A DNA stretch of 9,158 nucleotides from Candidatus Sulfotelmatobacter sp. (GCA_030151135.1 JASLEQ010000632.1:1-9158), one strand, 5' to 3'; numbered from the stretch's first letter, positions 1 through 6,722 are shown. Made by a program: numbers and translations. The notes: generated by a model not told the origin, from the letters alone.

Positions 1-2
1 AC

Positions 3-503
3 TACATCGACAAGCTCTGGAACGGAAAGTATTTCCGTTATGACATGGAGGGCGAAGATCGCGACAGCGTTCAAGCGGACCAGCTCGCGGGGCAATGGTA
101 TGCCAATCTCACGGGGCTAGGAGATCTGGTGCCTCACGAAATGCAGGTAGCATCCGCTAAGAAAATTTTCGAATTTAACGTAATGAAGTTCGGCGACGGA
201 AAAATGGGCGCTGCCAACGGCATGTCTGCTGACGGATCCATCATGCTCAGTAATGAACAAGCTCCCGAAGTTTGGGTTGGGACGACCGAAGGCTTTGCAG
301 CATTGCTCCTCAGTGAAGGGATGAAAGATGAGGCCTATCGCACAGCGTGGGGACTTTATCACGTTATCTACGAAAGCAAAGGATATTGGTTCCGGACGCC
401 CGAGGCATGGGATGTCAACGGAAACTTCCGCGCTTCCATGTACATGCGTCCCGCGGCCGTCTGGGCGATGGAGATGATGCCGCGGGCTGCCGCTAAACAA
501 TGA
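3..503 (+). CDS. GH116 family beta-glycosidase (GBA2-like glucosylceramidase/beta-glucosidase), C-terminal part
   Basis: This is the 3' end of a gene whose start lies left of the window; 166 residues are visible, in frame from base 3. The sequence matches the C-terminal catalytic (alpha/alpha)6 domain of the GH116 family, which hydrolyses beta-glucosides and, in some members, beta-xylosides or beta-GlcNAc. Visible landmarks are LWNGKYFRYD (visible residues 5-14), ADQLAGQWY (25-33), a KMGAANGM block (67-74), EVWVG (89-93) and TPEAWDVNGNFRA followed by YMRP (132-150). From memory of the Thermoanaerobacterium enzyme, the Asp of the DQ.AGQW motif is the general acid/base (here Asp26), and Glu777 and Arg786 bind the glucose unit. 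Here Glu134 and Arg143 keep the same 9-residue spacing. The nucleophile Glu lies outside the window. The C-terminus is intact. The stop overlaps the next gene's start (ATGA), suggesting one operon. Family assignment is firm; substrate is not. Confidence 0.93.
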   Translation, partial: YIDKLWNGKYFRYDMEGEDRDSVQADQLAGQWYANLTGLGDLVPHEMQVASAKKIFEFNVMKFGDGKMGAANGMSADGSIMLSNEQAPEVWVGTTEGFAALLLSEGMKDEAYRTAWGLYHVIYESKGYWFRTPEAWDVNGNFRASMYMRPAAVWAMEMMPRAAAKQ

Positions 504-1606
504 GTAACGAACCTCCCCGGGAAAGTGACTGCTGGACTCCGATGGCTACTTCGTCAAAGAAGAATTCCGCTACAAAACGCCTACATGGTCGCCGCGTTAA
601 GAAAGTTACGCCCGGTGGAGGCGCCCGATCCCGATCGGGTTCCGGGGATAACAATAAAGCTCAAGGACTCGTTGTCGGAGTGGATATTGGCGGCAGCAAC
701 CTGCGGATTGCGCTCGCGGAAGCCGACGGCAAAGTGGTTGGGAGGTGGAGTACTTCGACCAAGGCGACATCGTCAGCGGAGATGGTGATCGCTCAGATTG
801 AAGAAGGCGTCGATGTTTTGCTCGGACAAGCAACCGCGTCCCGCCGATCACTGCGTTCCATTGCCGTTGGCGCACCTGGAGTTACAGACTCAAGGTCCGG
901 CATCGTTCTGGCCACCTCCTTTTTGCGAGGCTGGAAGAATGTGCCGTTGCAGCGTTTGCTGGAAGCGGCTTTTGGAGTGCCTGCGGCAATTGAGAATGAT
1001 GTAAGAATCGGAGCGTTAGGAGAACACTGGATCGGTGCTGCTCGCGGGATGGATGATTTTGTCTTTCTGGCCCTGGGAACAGGAATCGCTGCTGGAATCT
1101 TCGCGAATGGAAAACTCATTCACGGCGCGAATTTCACGGCCGGCGAAGTGGGTTACATGTATGTTCCCGGAACCACTAAGGAGCCGGCAAAAACGGCCGA
1201 ACCAGGTGCACTGGAAAGCATGCTCGGCGGCGACGGCATCCGCCAGGAATGGGATAGACTCTGTTCTCCAGAACAAAAATTACAAAAGCTCAGAGCGACG
1301 CAAATCTTCGACTTGGCCAGGACCGGAGATTCAGTGGCCGGAAGCGTGCTCGATCGCTCTGCGCAGTTGTTGGCCTACACTGTCTACAACATCGCTCTTG
1401 TGCTGAATACCCAGTATGTTGTGCTGGGCGGGGGCGTTGGGGTCAGCCTGCCCCTGCGCGACGCTACCGAGCGCATACTCCGCCGGTACAGTGAGCCTGT
1501 ATCCCCGAAACTCGTGATTAGCACACTCGGCACGGACGCTCAAATCCTGGGATCAATTCGACTCGCCTTGAGCATTGCCGAAACGCGGGGTAAAGCTCGC
1601 AGGTGA
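500..1606 (+). CDS. ROK-family sugar kinase (glucokinase-like), lacking the zinc motif
   Basis: A 368-aa ROK (repressor/ORF/kinase) protein, probably a cytoplasmic ATP-dependent hexose or amino-sugar kinase. The phosphate-binding motif DIGGSN is at residues 62-67, the catalytic Asp in END at 165-167 (Asp167), LGTGIAAGI at 192-200, AGEVGY at 214-219, and a C-terminal LGGGVG nucleotide-site loop at 309-314. Typical ROK kinases have GEIGH followed by a CxCGxxGCxE zinc site. Here the His is Tyr219 and the Cys motif is replaced by a Cys-free stretch ending PGALES (235-240), which keeps only the Glu. The catalytic domain starts near residue 56. Residues 1-55 are basic and low in complexity, with no helix-turn-helix, so a repressor role is unlikely. 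The ATG at 500 overlaps the GH116 stop by 4 bp; an alternative ATG is at 542. Neither has a clear Shine-Dalgarno, and overlap favours the first by translational coupling. Confidence 0.88.
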   Translation: MSNEPPRESDCWTPMATSSKKNSATKRLHGRRVKKVTPGGGARSRSGSGDNNKAQGLVVGVDIGGSNLRIALAEADGKVVGRWSTSTKATSSAEMVIAQIEEGVDVLLGQATASRRSLRSIAVGAPGVTDSRSGIVLATSFLRGWKNVPLQRLLEAAFGVPAAIENDVRIGALGEHWIGAARGMDDFVFLALGTGIAAGIFANGKLIHGANFTAGEVGYMYVPGTTKEPAKTAEPGALESMLGGDGIRQEWDRLCSPEQKLQKLRATQIFDLARTGDSVAGSVLDRSAQLLAYTVYNIALVLNTQYVVLGGGVGVSLPLRDATERILRRYSEPVSPKLVISTLGTDAQILGSIRLALSIAETRGKARR

Positions 1607-1625
1607 CGCGAAACAGTTTCACCTG
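1600..1625. terminator. Possible weak bidirectional terminator between convergent genes
   Basis: In the 36-bp gap between the kinase and the convergent transporter there is a perfect 7-bp inverted repeat, CAGGTGA (1600-1606) and TCACCTG (1619-1625), with a 12-nt loop. A smaller alternative hairpin (GAAAC, A, GTTTC at 1610-1620) overlaps it. The left arm contains the kinase stop codon. No T-tract follows on either strand, so this is a hairpin that could slow polymerase rather than a proven intrinsic terminator. Confidence 0.3.
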
Positions 1626-1642
1626 ACATTTGCAACGAGGTC

Positions 1643-3013
1643 CTACGCTTTCTCCTGCGCCAGGCTAATGCTCTCCAGGTCGCGCCCGCGGGTTTCCGGC
1701 ACAACAAAACGAACAAACAGCAGCGTCACGATGCTCATCGCTCCATAGATCGCGAATGTTCGGGCACTTCCTATGGCCTCGATCAAAGACAGGAAGGTGA
1801 ACGACACAATGAAATTCGAAATGCCTGATCCCATAGTTCCAGCCGCCATGCCGCGACCTCGGACTCGCAGCGGAAAGACCTCTGCCACCAGGATCCACGC
1901 GATTGCGCCAAGGCTAAACGCGAAGCAGGCGATATAGACCATGAGGCAGGCGATGGCAATCGTCCCCAGCGATGCGCCCAACGTGGCCTTGTGACTGAAG
2001 GCGAACGACAGCGTGAAAAGTGCGACGGTCATTCCACTCACGCCGACATATAACAACGGTTTGCGTCCAACTTTATCCACCAGCAGAATTCCTACAACCG
2101 TTCCGATCACATTCACAATCGCCACGGCGAATGTCGCAAGGATGGCGCTGGAGTGCGATGCGCTGCCTGCCAACGAAAAAATCTGTGGCCCGTAATAAAT
2201 GATCGTGTTGATTCCGGTGACCTGTTGCAACACCGTCATACCAACCGCGATGAAAAGGGAACCGCGCACCGCCGGGGTCCACAACGCGCTCCACCGTTGT
2301 TCGACTTGTGTCTTAAGTCCATCTTTTATGTCAGCCAGAAGTTGTTGCGCCCCGCTTGCATCTGTATAGCTCAGAAGCACCGTCTCGGCATCTTTTTCCC
2401 GGGCATGCGCAAACAGCCATCGCGGGCTTTCAGGGACGGTCATGATGACAACCAGGAACAAAACCGTAGGTATCACGGCCAGTCCAAACATCAACCTCCA
2501 TGACTGCTGCCCGGCCAGCACATAACCCACCCAGTCGGCGAGCGCAATACCAATCGTCAACGCGAACTGATACAAGCCGATGAGCATGCCGCGCGACTGC
2601 GGCGGAGCGAGTTCGGAAACATATACCGGGGCCGTGACTGAAGTGAATCCGATTCCTAGTCCAATGATCGCCCTCGCGATTACCAGCACCGTTACATTCA
2701 TCGCCAACGGCGCCAGCAGGGAGCCAATAATAAAGATGATTGCAGCCCAGATCAGCGTGGCGCGCCGGCCAATCCGATCGGCAACGGCCCCTCCGACCAG
2801 CGCACCGGTCATCGCACCGACCAGGACAATGCTGACAACCAGTTCTTCCGCTACCGTCGAGAGAGCGAAGCTGCGTTTGACGAATATTGCCGCCGCAGCG
2901 ATGATGCCCATGTCGTAGCCGTAAAGCACGCCGCCCAAACCGGCGATCGACGAAATTCGAAGGATGAATGCTCGATTTACATACGGCGCAGCGGATGAGT
3001 GGGGATCGGACAC
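1643..3013 (-). CDS. MFS sugar porter (sugar:H+ symporter, XylE/GLUT-like), 12 TM
   Basis: A 456-aa inner-membrane transporter of the Major Facilitator sugar-porter family (TC 2.A.1.1). The whole motif set is present: GGVLYGYD in TM1 (27-34), DRIGRR in loop 2-3 (79-84), PVYVSELAP..SRG (129-142), PESPRWL (194-200), QQVTGIN..IYY (263-274), DKVGRK (313-318), AEVFPLRVRG (377-386) and PETRGRDLE (439-447). By analogy with GLUT1/XylE, Gln149, Gln263, Gln264, Asn269 and Trp373 are likely sugar-contacting residues. About twelve hydrophobic segments are visible, with a cytoplasmic loop near 200-250 between the halves. The start is GTG at 3013, supported by a Shine-Dalgarno TGAGG 7 nt upstream. The gene is divergent from the SIS gene and shares its promoter region, which ties it to sugar catabolism. 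Whether the substrate is a hexose, pentose, inositol or amino sugar cannot be told from sequence. Confidence 0.93.
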   Translation of the reverse strand: MSDPHSSAAPYVNRAFILRISSIAGLGGVLYGYDMGIIAAAAIFVKRSFALSTVAEELVVSIVLVGAMTGALVGGAVADRIGRRATLIWAAIIFIIGSLLAPLAMNVTVLVIARAIIGLGIGFTSVTAPVYVSELAPPQSRGMLIGLYQFALTIGIALADWVGYVLAGQQSWRLMFGLAVIPTVLFLVVIMTVPESPRWLFAHAREKDAETVLLSYTDASGAQQLLADIKDGLKTQVEQRWSALWTPAVRGSLFIAVGMTVLQQVTGINTIIYYGPQIFSLAGSASHSSAILATFAVAIVNVIGTVVGILLVDKVGRKPLLYVGVSGMTVALFTLSFAFSHKATLGASLGTIAIACLMVYIACFAFSLGAIAWILVAEVFPLRVRGRGMAAGTMGSGISNFIVSFTFLSLIEAIGSARTFAIYGAMSIVTLLFVRFVVPETRGRDLESISLAQEKA

Positions 3014-3020
3014 AGTCGTA

Positions 3021-3025
3021 CCTCA
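3021..3025 (-). promoter_or_regulatory. Ribosome binding site fixing the GTG start of the MFS gene
   Basis: On the minus strand TGAGG lies 7 nt upstream of the GTG at 3013-3011. It is the clearest Shine-Dalgarno in the window and supports a GTG start for the transporter. Confidence 0.65.
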
Positions 3026-3032
3026 GGTGCTA

Positions 3033-3038
3033 ATCATA
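3033..3038 (-). promoter_or_regulatory. Candidate -10 box for the MFS gene
   Basis: On the minus strand TATGAT (5 of 6 to TATAAT) lies about 20 nt upstream of the GTG start. The hexamer 17 bp further upstream is only a weak -35 match (3 of 6) and falls inside the palindrome at 3044-3070, so a protein bound there could block this promoter. Tentative. Confidence 0.35.
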
Positions 3039-3043
3039 TCCGG

Positions 3044-3070
3044 AAGTTTATAATGATTCATTAAAAACTT
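3044..3070. promoter_or_regulatory. 27-bp palindrome, candidate operator in the divergent promoter
   Basis: Left half AAGTTTATAATGA (3044-3056) and right half TCATTAAAAACTT (3058-3070) are inverted copies around T3057. Twelve of 13 positions pair; the only mismatch is A3050 against A3064. It lies midway between the start codons of the transporter (minus) and the SIS protein (plus) and covers the TATAAT at 3049-3054. Length, symmetry and position are those of a dimeric transcription-factor site. It could instead act as a hairpin in a short leader. It does not obviously match the LacI central CG or the Mlc/NagC AT-flanked consensus, so the regulator is unknown. Confidence 0.6.
3049..3054 (+). 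promoter_or_regulatory. Candidate -10 box (TATAAT) for the SIS gene
   Basis: A perfect TATAAT lies 37 nt upstream of the ATG of the SIS gene. The best -35-like hexamer 16 bp upstream (GTGCTA) matches only 3 of 6 positions, so the promoter may need an activator or may simply be weak. The hexamer lies inside the 27-bp palindrome. Confidence 0.45.
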
Positions 3071-3091
3071 TGTGAGTTTGACCGAGGGCAG

Positions 3092-4192
3092 ATGACGGAA
3101 AGCCAACCCAAAAAATCTCCGTGGATTGCTGGGGTCGAACCGCCTGCGGCACTACGCGCCAAGAGCATGGTCGAGATCTACGAGATGGAGTGCCGAGAGC
3201 AGCCGGAACGGCTGACGCAACTGCTCCGCGCCTACCGTGAGGATTCTGGCATCCGGAAAGAACTCGACGAACTCGCCACAATGGCGCGATCCCGGGGACC
3301 GATTCTCTTCATTGGGATGGGCGCCTCTTATTGTTCTTCAATAACCGGAGTTGTACATCTGCAGTCGCACGGTCGATCTTCTTTCGCGGTGGATGCCAGC
3401 GAGTGGCTACATTATTCAGAAACCTGGAATCAGTCCGCTCTGTCTGTGCTCGTGACTACATCCGGAGAGAGCGCGGAACTGGTGAAGCTATGTGAGAAAG
3501 AGGCAAACCAGCCGCTTGGTCTGCTCTGCAATAACGAAAAAAGTGCCTGCTGGTCTTTGGTGCAGCACAAACTGCCAATCCTGGCAGGGCCGGAGTACGG
3601 AAATGCCACCAAGACTTACACCAACGCTACCGCAGCATGCATCGTGCTTGCTTCGTGCATCGTTGGCCAGGCGTGGCATAACGATGTTGAGCCGGTACTG
3701 CATTCGTTTTCTTCGTCTCTGGAAGCCGCCTTCAGCCGCAAGGATGAGATGGAAGCATTCTGCCGCGGAGCGGCCAATATTGAAATTGTCGGGCGCGGGG
3801 CAGCTTATGGCGCCGCTATCATGGGCGCGTTATGCATCCGTGAGATGACCGGGAACCGCGCGGCTCCACATTCGGGTGGAGGCTTCCGCCATGGTCCGAT
3901 CCTTGATGTAAACGGATCTCACGTAGCCATGATTTTTGCGCTGGGTCGGACGGCCGGCCTCGGAGTTACCCTCGCGCAAGATTGCCTGAAGCGTGGAGGA
4001 AAAGTCATCCTCGTAGAAACCGAAGAACGTGCGGCATCCGAGCGCCTCTTACCGATCAGAATCGATTCCGTGCCCGAGCCATGGGAAGGAATCACGTCCG
4101 TATTGGTGCCGCAGGCACTCACGCTGGCCATCGCAGAGCGGTTCGGAGCGAATCTCAAGCCGCGCTTCGAGTACGGAGAGATGAAGGAATGA
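3092..4192 (+). CDS. Double-SIS domain sugar-phosphate isomerase/deaminase-like protein (GlmS isomerase-type, no glutaminase domain)
   Basis: A 366-aa cytoplasmic protein with two SIS (sugar isomerase) domains, like the C-terminal half of glucosamine-6-phosphate synthase GlmS and the related AgaS and FrlB proteins. Landmarks are an EIYE...EQP lead-in (28-38), SIS-1 with GMGASYCSS (75-83) and the phosphate-binding loop TTSGESAEL (122-130), TKTYTNA (173-179), and SIS-2 with GRGAAYGAA (234-242) and FRHGP (265-269). Glu251 and His267 keep the 16-residue spacing of E. coli GlmS Glu488 and His504. The GlmS Schiff-base Lys603 region aligns with PRFEYG near the C-terminus (357-362), where no Lys stands in register. 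No N-terminal Cys-nucleophile amidase is present, so it cannot use glutamine. It likely isomerises, deaminates or deglycates a phosphosugar. GAGGG at 3084-3088 is a close-set ribosome site (3 nt spacing). It is divergent from the sugar porter. Confidence 0.88.
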   Translation: MTESQPKKSPWIAGVEPPAALRAKSMVEIYEMECREQPERLTQLLRAYREDSGIRKELDELATMARSRGPILFIGMGASYCSSITGVVHLQSHGRSSFAVDASEWLHYSETWNQSALSVLVTTSGESAELVKLCEKEANQPLGLLCNNEKSACWSLVQHKLPILAGPEYGNATKTYTNATAACIVLASCIVGQAWHNDVEPVLHSFSSSLEAAFSRKDEMEAFCRGAANIEIVGRGAAYGAAIMGALCIREMTGNRAAPHSGGGFRHGPILDVNGSHVAMIFALGRTAGLGVTLAQDCLKRGGKVILVETEERAASERLLPIRIDSVPEPWEGITSVLVPQALTLAIAERFGANLKPRFEYGEMKE

Positions 4193-4288
4193 TCTTCCGT
4201 CATCCCTCGGCCCAAACTTCCGACTGAAACTTGCGGAATACAGTTTGTGGCGAAGCTTGGATAGAATAAGAAAATTATTTCGTTTCCT

Positions 4289-4906
4289 GTGAGAAATCGC
4301 ATTTTTTTGCTGTCGCCCGCAAATCTTGGCGGAACCCGCGCCAGGCTTGTTCTGAAACCCGACGCGAAGTCGGATCTGGCGTGCCGCCTCCGGGCCAACG
4401 GCGTGGGGCTGGGAGAACTGTTCACATTTTTGAGCAGTCTGTATTTTCGCGGCAAGCTAGCGTACTCAAAGGCATTTTGCCTGCCTCCTTCGGCTTGTAG
4501 CGGTTCCTATGTCATCACCGCAAATGCAGGTTTGCTCGATCCGGAAACCATTGTGGTTTTGGATCAAGTGCGCGGAATGGCCGCCGCCAGGATCGATGCG
4601 GAGGAGCGTGCCTACCGGGCTCCGTTTGAGCTGAGTTGCCGGTTGCTTTCCGAGAAGATCGATGATTCCTGTGACATTGTTCTTCTGGGAAGCATTGCTA
4701 CTCCGAAATATGTGGAGCCGTTACTTCAGATTTTCGGGGAACGATTGCTGTTCCCCGCGGAGTTTGTCGGCCGCGGCGACATGAGCCGTGGTGGACTGCT
4801 GCTGCGTGCGGTTAAAGCGCAAAGTGAGTTGGCCTATACGTCCGTTCTCAGCTCTACCCGACATGGCGCAAGGCCTCCGAAACTGCTGCCGGTGTCTCGG
4901 GGTTAG
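4289..4906 (+). CDS. Conserved-looking protein of unknown function (205 aa)
   Basis: I do not know a function. The protein resembles, from memory, an unnamed family in Acidobacteriota and some other bacteria that opens with an RIFLLSPAN-like strand and ends with a strongly patterned block. Here the opening is residues 4-12 followed by GGTRA and LGELFTFLSSLYFRGKLAYS (41-60). The later block runs VLLGSIATPKYVEPLL (131-146), FGERLLFPAEFVGRGDMSRG (149-168) and ARPPKLLP (194-201). No signal peptide or membrane segment is seen. The alternation of strands and helices and the Gly-rich loops suggest a compact alpha/beta enzyme or ligand-binding fold, which is inference. The start is GTG, chosen because the family-like N-terminus begins there; no Shine-Dalgarno is evident upstream. 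It lies 96 bp after the SIS gene, so co-transcription is possible but not shown, and it is convergent with the TPR gene across 137 bp without a clear terminator. Confidence 0.75.
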   Translation: MRNRIFLLSPANLGGTRARLVLKPDAKSDLACRLRANGVGLGELFTFLSSLYFRGKLAYSKAFCLPPSACSGSYVITANAGLLDPETIVVLDQVRGMAAARIDAEERAYRAPFELSCRLLSEKIDDSCDIVLLGSIATPKYVEPLLQIFGERLLFPAEFVGRGDMSRGGLLLRAVKAQSELAYTSVLSSTRHGARPPKLLPVSRG

Positions 4907-5043
4907 ATCTTTTGCGGCGCAGTATCACTCTCGAGATCGTTCGCTCTGCGAGCACAGCCTCAAGAATCCTCCTGAGACGCGTACACGACGTCAATGGAGT
5001 GGGCCGGAGAATTACGACTAAACTACGCGTGGGGATTGGTATT

Positions 5044-6669
5044 TCACCGCTGGGGAAGATTTCTCAAGTCAGGTTCGAGTTGATAGGCTTTCTCAAATTC
5101 GTGTTGTGCTTGCGTTTCCTGGCGGTTCTGGCGGAAAGCTAACGCAAGATTGTAGTGGGCTTCGGCGTAATCAGGCTTCAGACGAACTGCCTGTTGAAAC
5201 GCCGTCTCCGCGGCCTGAAGATGGCCTGCCTGCATCAGCACCAAGCCAAGATTGTTGTGACCCTCCGCGAATTTCGGATCGCGGCGGACCAATTCACGAA
5301 ACAGATTTGCGGCCGCCTCCGGTTCATTATTCTGAGCGAGAGCCAAGCCAAGCTGAATTCGAGCGTTCACCGATTGCGGATCCAAACTGACCGCTTGCGT
5401 GAGTTCCCGGATAGCCTCTTGTGGGCGTTGAAGTTGTAACAGAGCGAGCCCGAGATTGTAGTGCGCTTCCGACAGGTCGGGATCCGCCATCACGGATTCC
5501 TGGAACTTCTTCAGAGCACGGTCCCGGTCGTTGCCGCGCCAATACAGCAAACCTAGACTGGAGAGAGCTTCGGCGTAGTCAGGCTTGATTTCAAGCGCCT
5601 TCTGAAAAGCGGCCTCCGCCTGGGCAGGATCATTTTTCCGTTCCCACATGAGCCCGAGGTAGTAATAACCGGTGGGCAATTCAGGAGCTTTATCAATTGC
5701 CTTTTGCAAGAAGGAAGCAGCATCGTCCAGCTTCTCTTGTTTCAACGCGTCGACACCTTGAAGGGTGAGCATTTTCGCTTCGGCAAGGCGGGCACGGAAC
5801 TGCCGCAAGCCACTGATGTCGTTCAACTCCTTTTGTGCCGCAGCAGTCTGACCCTGGGCGCGTAATGCCAGGCCTAATTTGTAATGCGCATCTTCCAAGT
5901 CTGGTTTTAGTTCAATCGCTCGCTGGAAGGCGGCGATTGCGCCTGCCAAGTCGCCAGTGCTCCTGAGTTCGGTGCCCAGATTCAACTGCGCCTCAGGATC
6001 TTTGGGATCGAGCTCGACCGCTTTTCGAAATTGCGCCAGAGCTCCGGCGTGATCACCCTGGCGACGCAGAATGACGCCCAGTAAGCTATGCGGAGTTGCG
6101 AGTTGCGGGTTCAGTTCCAGGGCATGTCGGAAATCAGCCGCAGCACTGGATAGATTTCCGAGCTGTCCTTCGGACAAGCCTAGTTCGATGTACAGTTCGG
6201 GCGATGGCCTGGAAGCGATTGCGCGCTGTAATTCGGTCTTGGCGTCAGAAGGATTATTTTGCTCCAGATCAATTCGCGCGAGCAGCCTGTGCGCCGCTGC
6301 ATAGGAAGGGCTCAAGGCCGTAGCGGTGCGCAATTCCTTCGCAGCTGCGGTTTGATCGTGCAGATCGTACCAGGTTGCGCCGAGTCCGTAGTGGGCATCC
6401 GCCCACTTTGGTTTGAGGCTTATCGCGCTCTGAAACTCCTGAAGGGCGCCAGCATCATCGCCTTTGTATTTGAGAGCAAGTGCGAGGTTGTAGTGGGTTA
6501 AGGCGTCTTTCGGCTCCTGTTCCAACGACTTTCGGTAGTTTGCGATGGCCTGATCCCAGGACTTCTGCTGCGCGAACTCGGTCGCATTGCGACGATAAGC
6601 GTCAGCCGTTTGCGCGAAACCAGGCGTCGCAAGGATGAGAAACAAGACCAACAAGAGCATCAGAACCAC
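5044..6669 (-). CDS. Exported tetratricopeptide repeat (TPR) protein, about 15 TPRs
   Basis: A 541-aa protein made almost wholly of 34-residue TPR units after a signal peptide. Residues 1-19 form a hydrophobic segment ending PGFA, with likely cleavage before QTADA, so the mature protein should sit in the periplasm or at the envelope. Repeats run roughly from 22 to 286 (8 units) and from 299 to 536 (7 units). A non-repeat helical stretch (about 287-298, FRARLAEAK) divides the solenoid in two. Units show the usual W-LG-Y-A-F-A-P signature, for example the repeated KPDYAEA turns at 362-368 and 498-504. It is likely a scaffold for protein-protein contacts; no enzymatic domain is present. The start is GTG; an ATG three codons later (6660-6658) is equally usable, and neither has a strong Shine-Dalgarno. 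It lies downstream of a TonB-dependent receptor on the same strand but beyond that gene's terminator. Confidence 0.9.
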   Translation of the reverse strand: MVLMLLLVLFLILATPGFAQTADAYRRNATEFAQQKSWDQAIANYRKSLEQEPKDALTHYNLALALKYKGDDAGALQEFQSAISLKPKWADAHYGLGATWYDLHDQTAAAKELRTATALSPSYAAAHRLLARIDLEQNNPSDAKTELQRAIASRPSPELYIELGLSEGQLGNLSSAAADFRHALELNPQLATPHSLLGVILRRQGDHAGALAQFRKAVELDPKDPEAQLNLGTELRSTGDLAGAIAAFQRAIELKPDLEDAHYKLGLALRAQGQTAAAQKELNDISGLRQFRARLAEAKMLTLQGVDALKQEKLDDAASFLQKAIDKAPELPTGYYYLGLMWERKNDPAQAEAAFQKALEIKPDYAEALSSLGLLYWRGNDRDRALKKFQESVMADPDLSEAHYNLGLALLQLQRPQEAIRELTQAVSLDPQSVNARIQLGLALAQNNEPEAAANLFRELVRRDPKFAEGHNNLGLVLMQAGHLQAAETAFQQAVRLKPDYAEAHYNLALAFRQNRQETQAQHEFEKAYQLEPDLRNLPQR

Positions 6670-6722
6670 AGCCTAGCATGTCGGGAGCGGGGAAGGGAGC
6701 ATTCCTGGATATCTACGAGCGG

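Noticed and set aside
630..639. Palindrome CCCGATCGGG inside the kinase gene
   Set aside because: Ten bases within a GC-rich coding stretch, not near a promoter; expected by chance.
500..1606. ROK protein as a transcriptional repressor of the locus
   Set aside because: ROK repressors carry an N-terminal winged helix-turn-helix of about 80 residues. Here the extension is shorter, basic and low in complexity, and the kinase motifs are intact.
4227..4246. Inverted repeat AAACT...AGTTT after the SIS stop codon, considered as a terminator
   Set aside because: Only 5 bp, AT-rich, 10-nt loop and no T-tract; too weak to call.
3919..4455. Minus-strand open frame of 178 codons overlapping the SIS gene end and the start of the 205-aa gene
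   Set aside because: It is antisense to two well-supported genes, has no recognisable motifs, and its composition is that of a reading-frame shadow.
4977..5030. Inverted ACGCGTA / TACGCGT pair in the gap between the convergent 205-aa and TPR genes
   Set aside because: The arms are 7 bp with a self-palindromic core and a loop of about 40 nt, with no T-tract. The rest of this 137-bp gap shows no convincing element.
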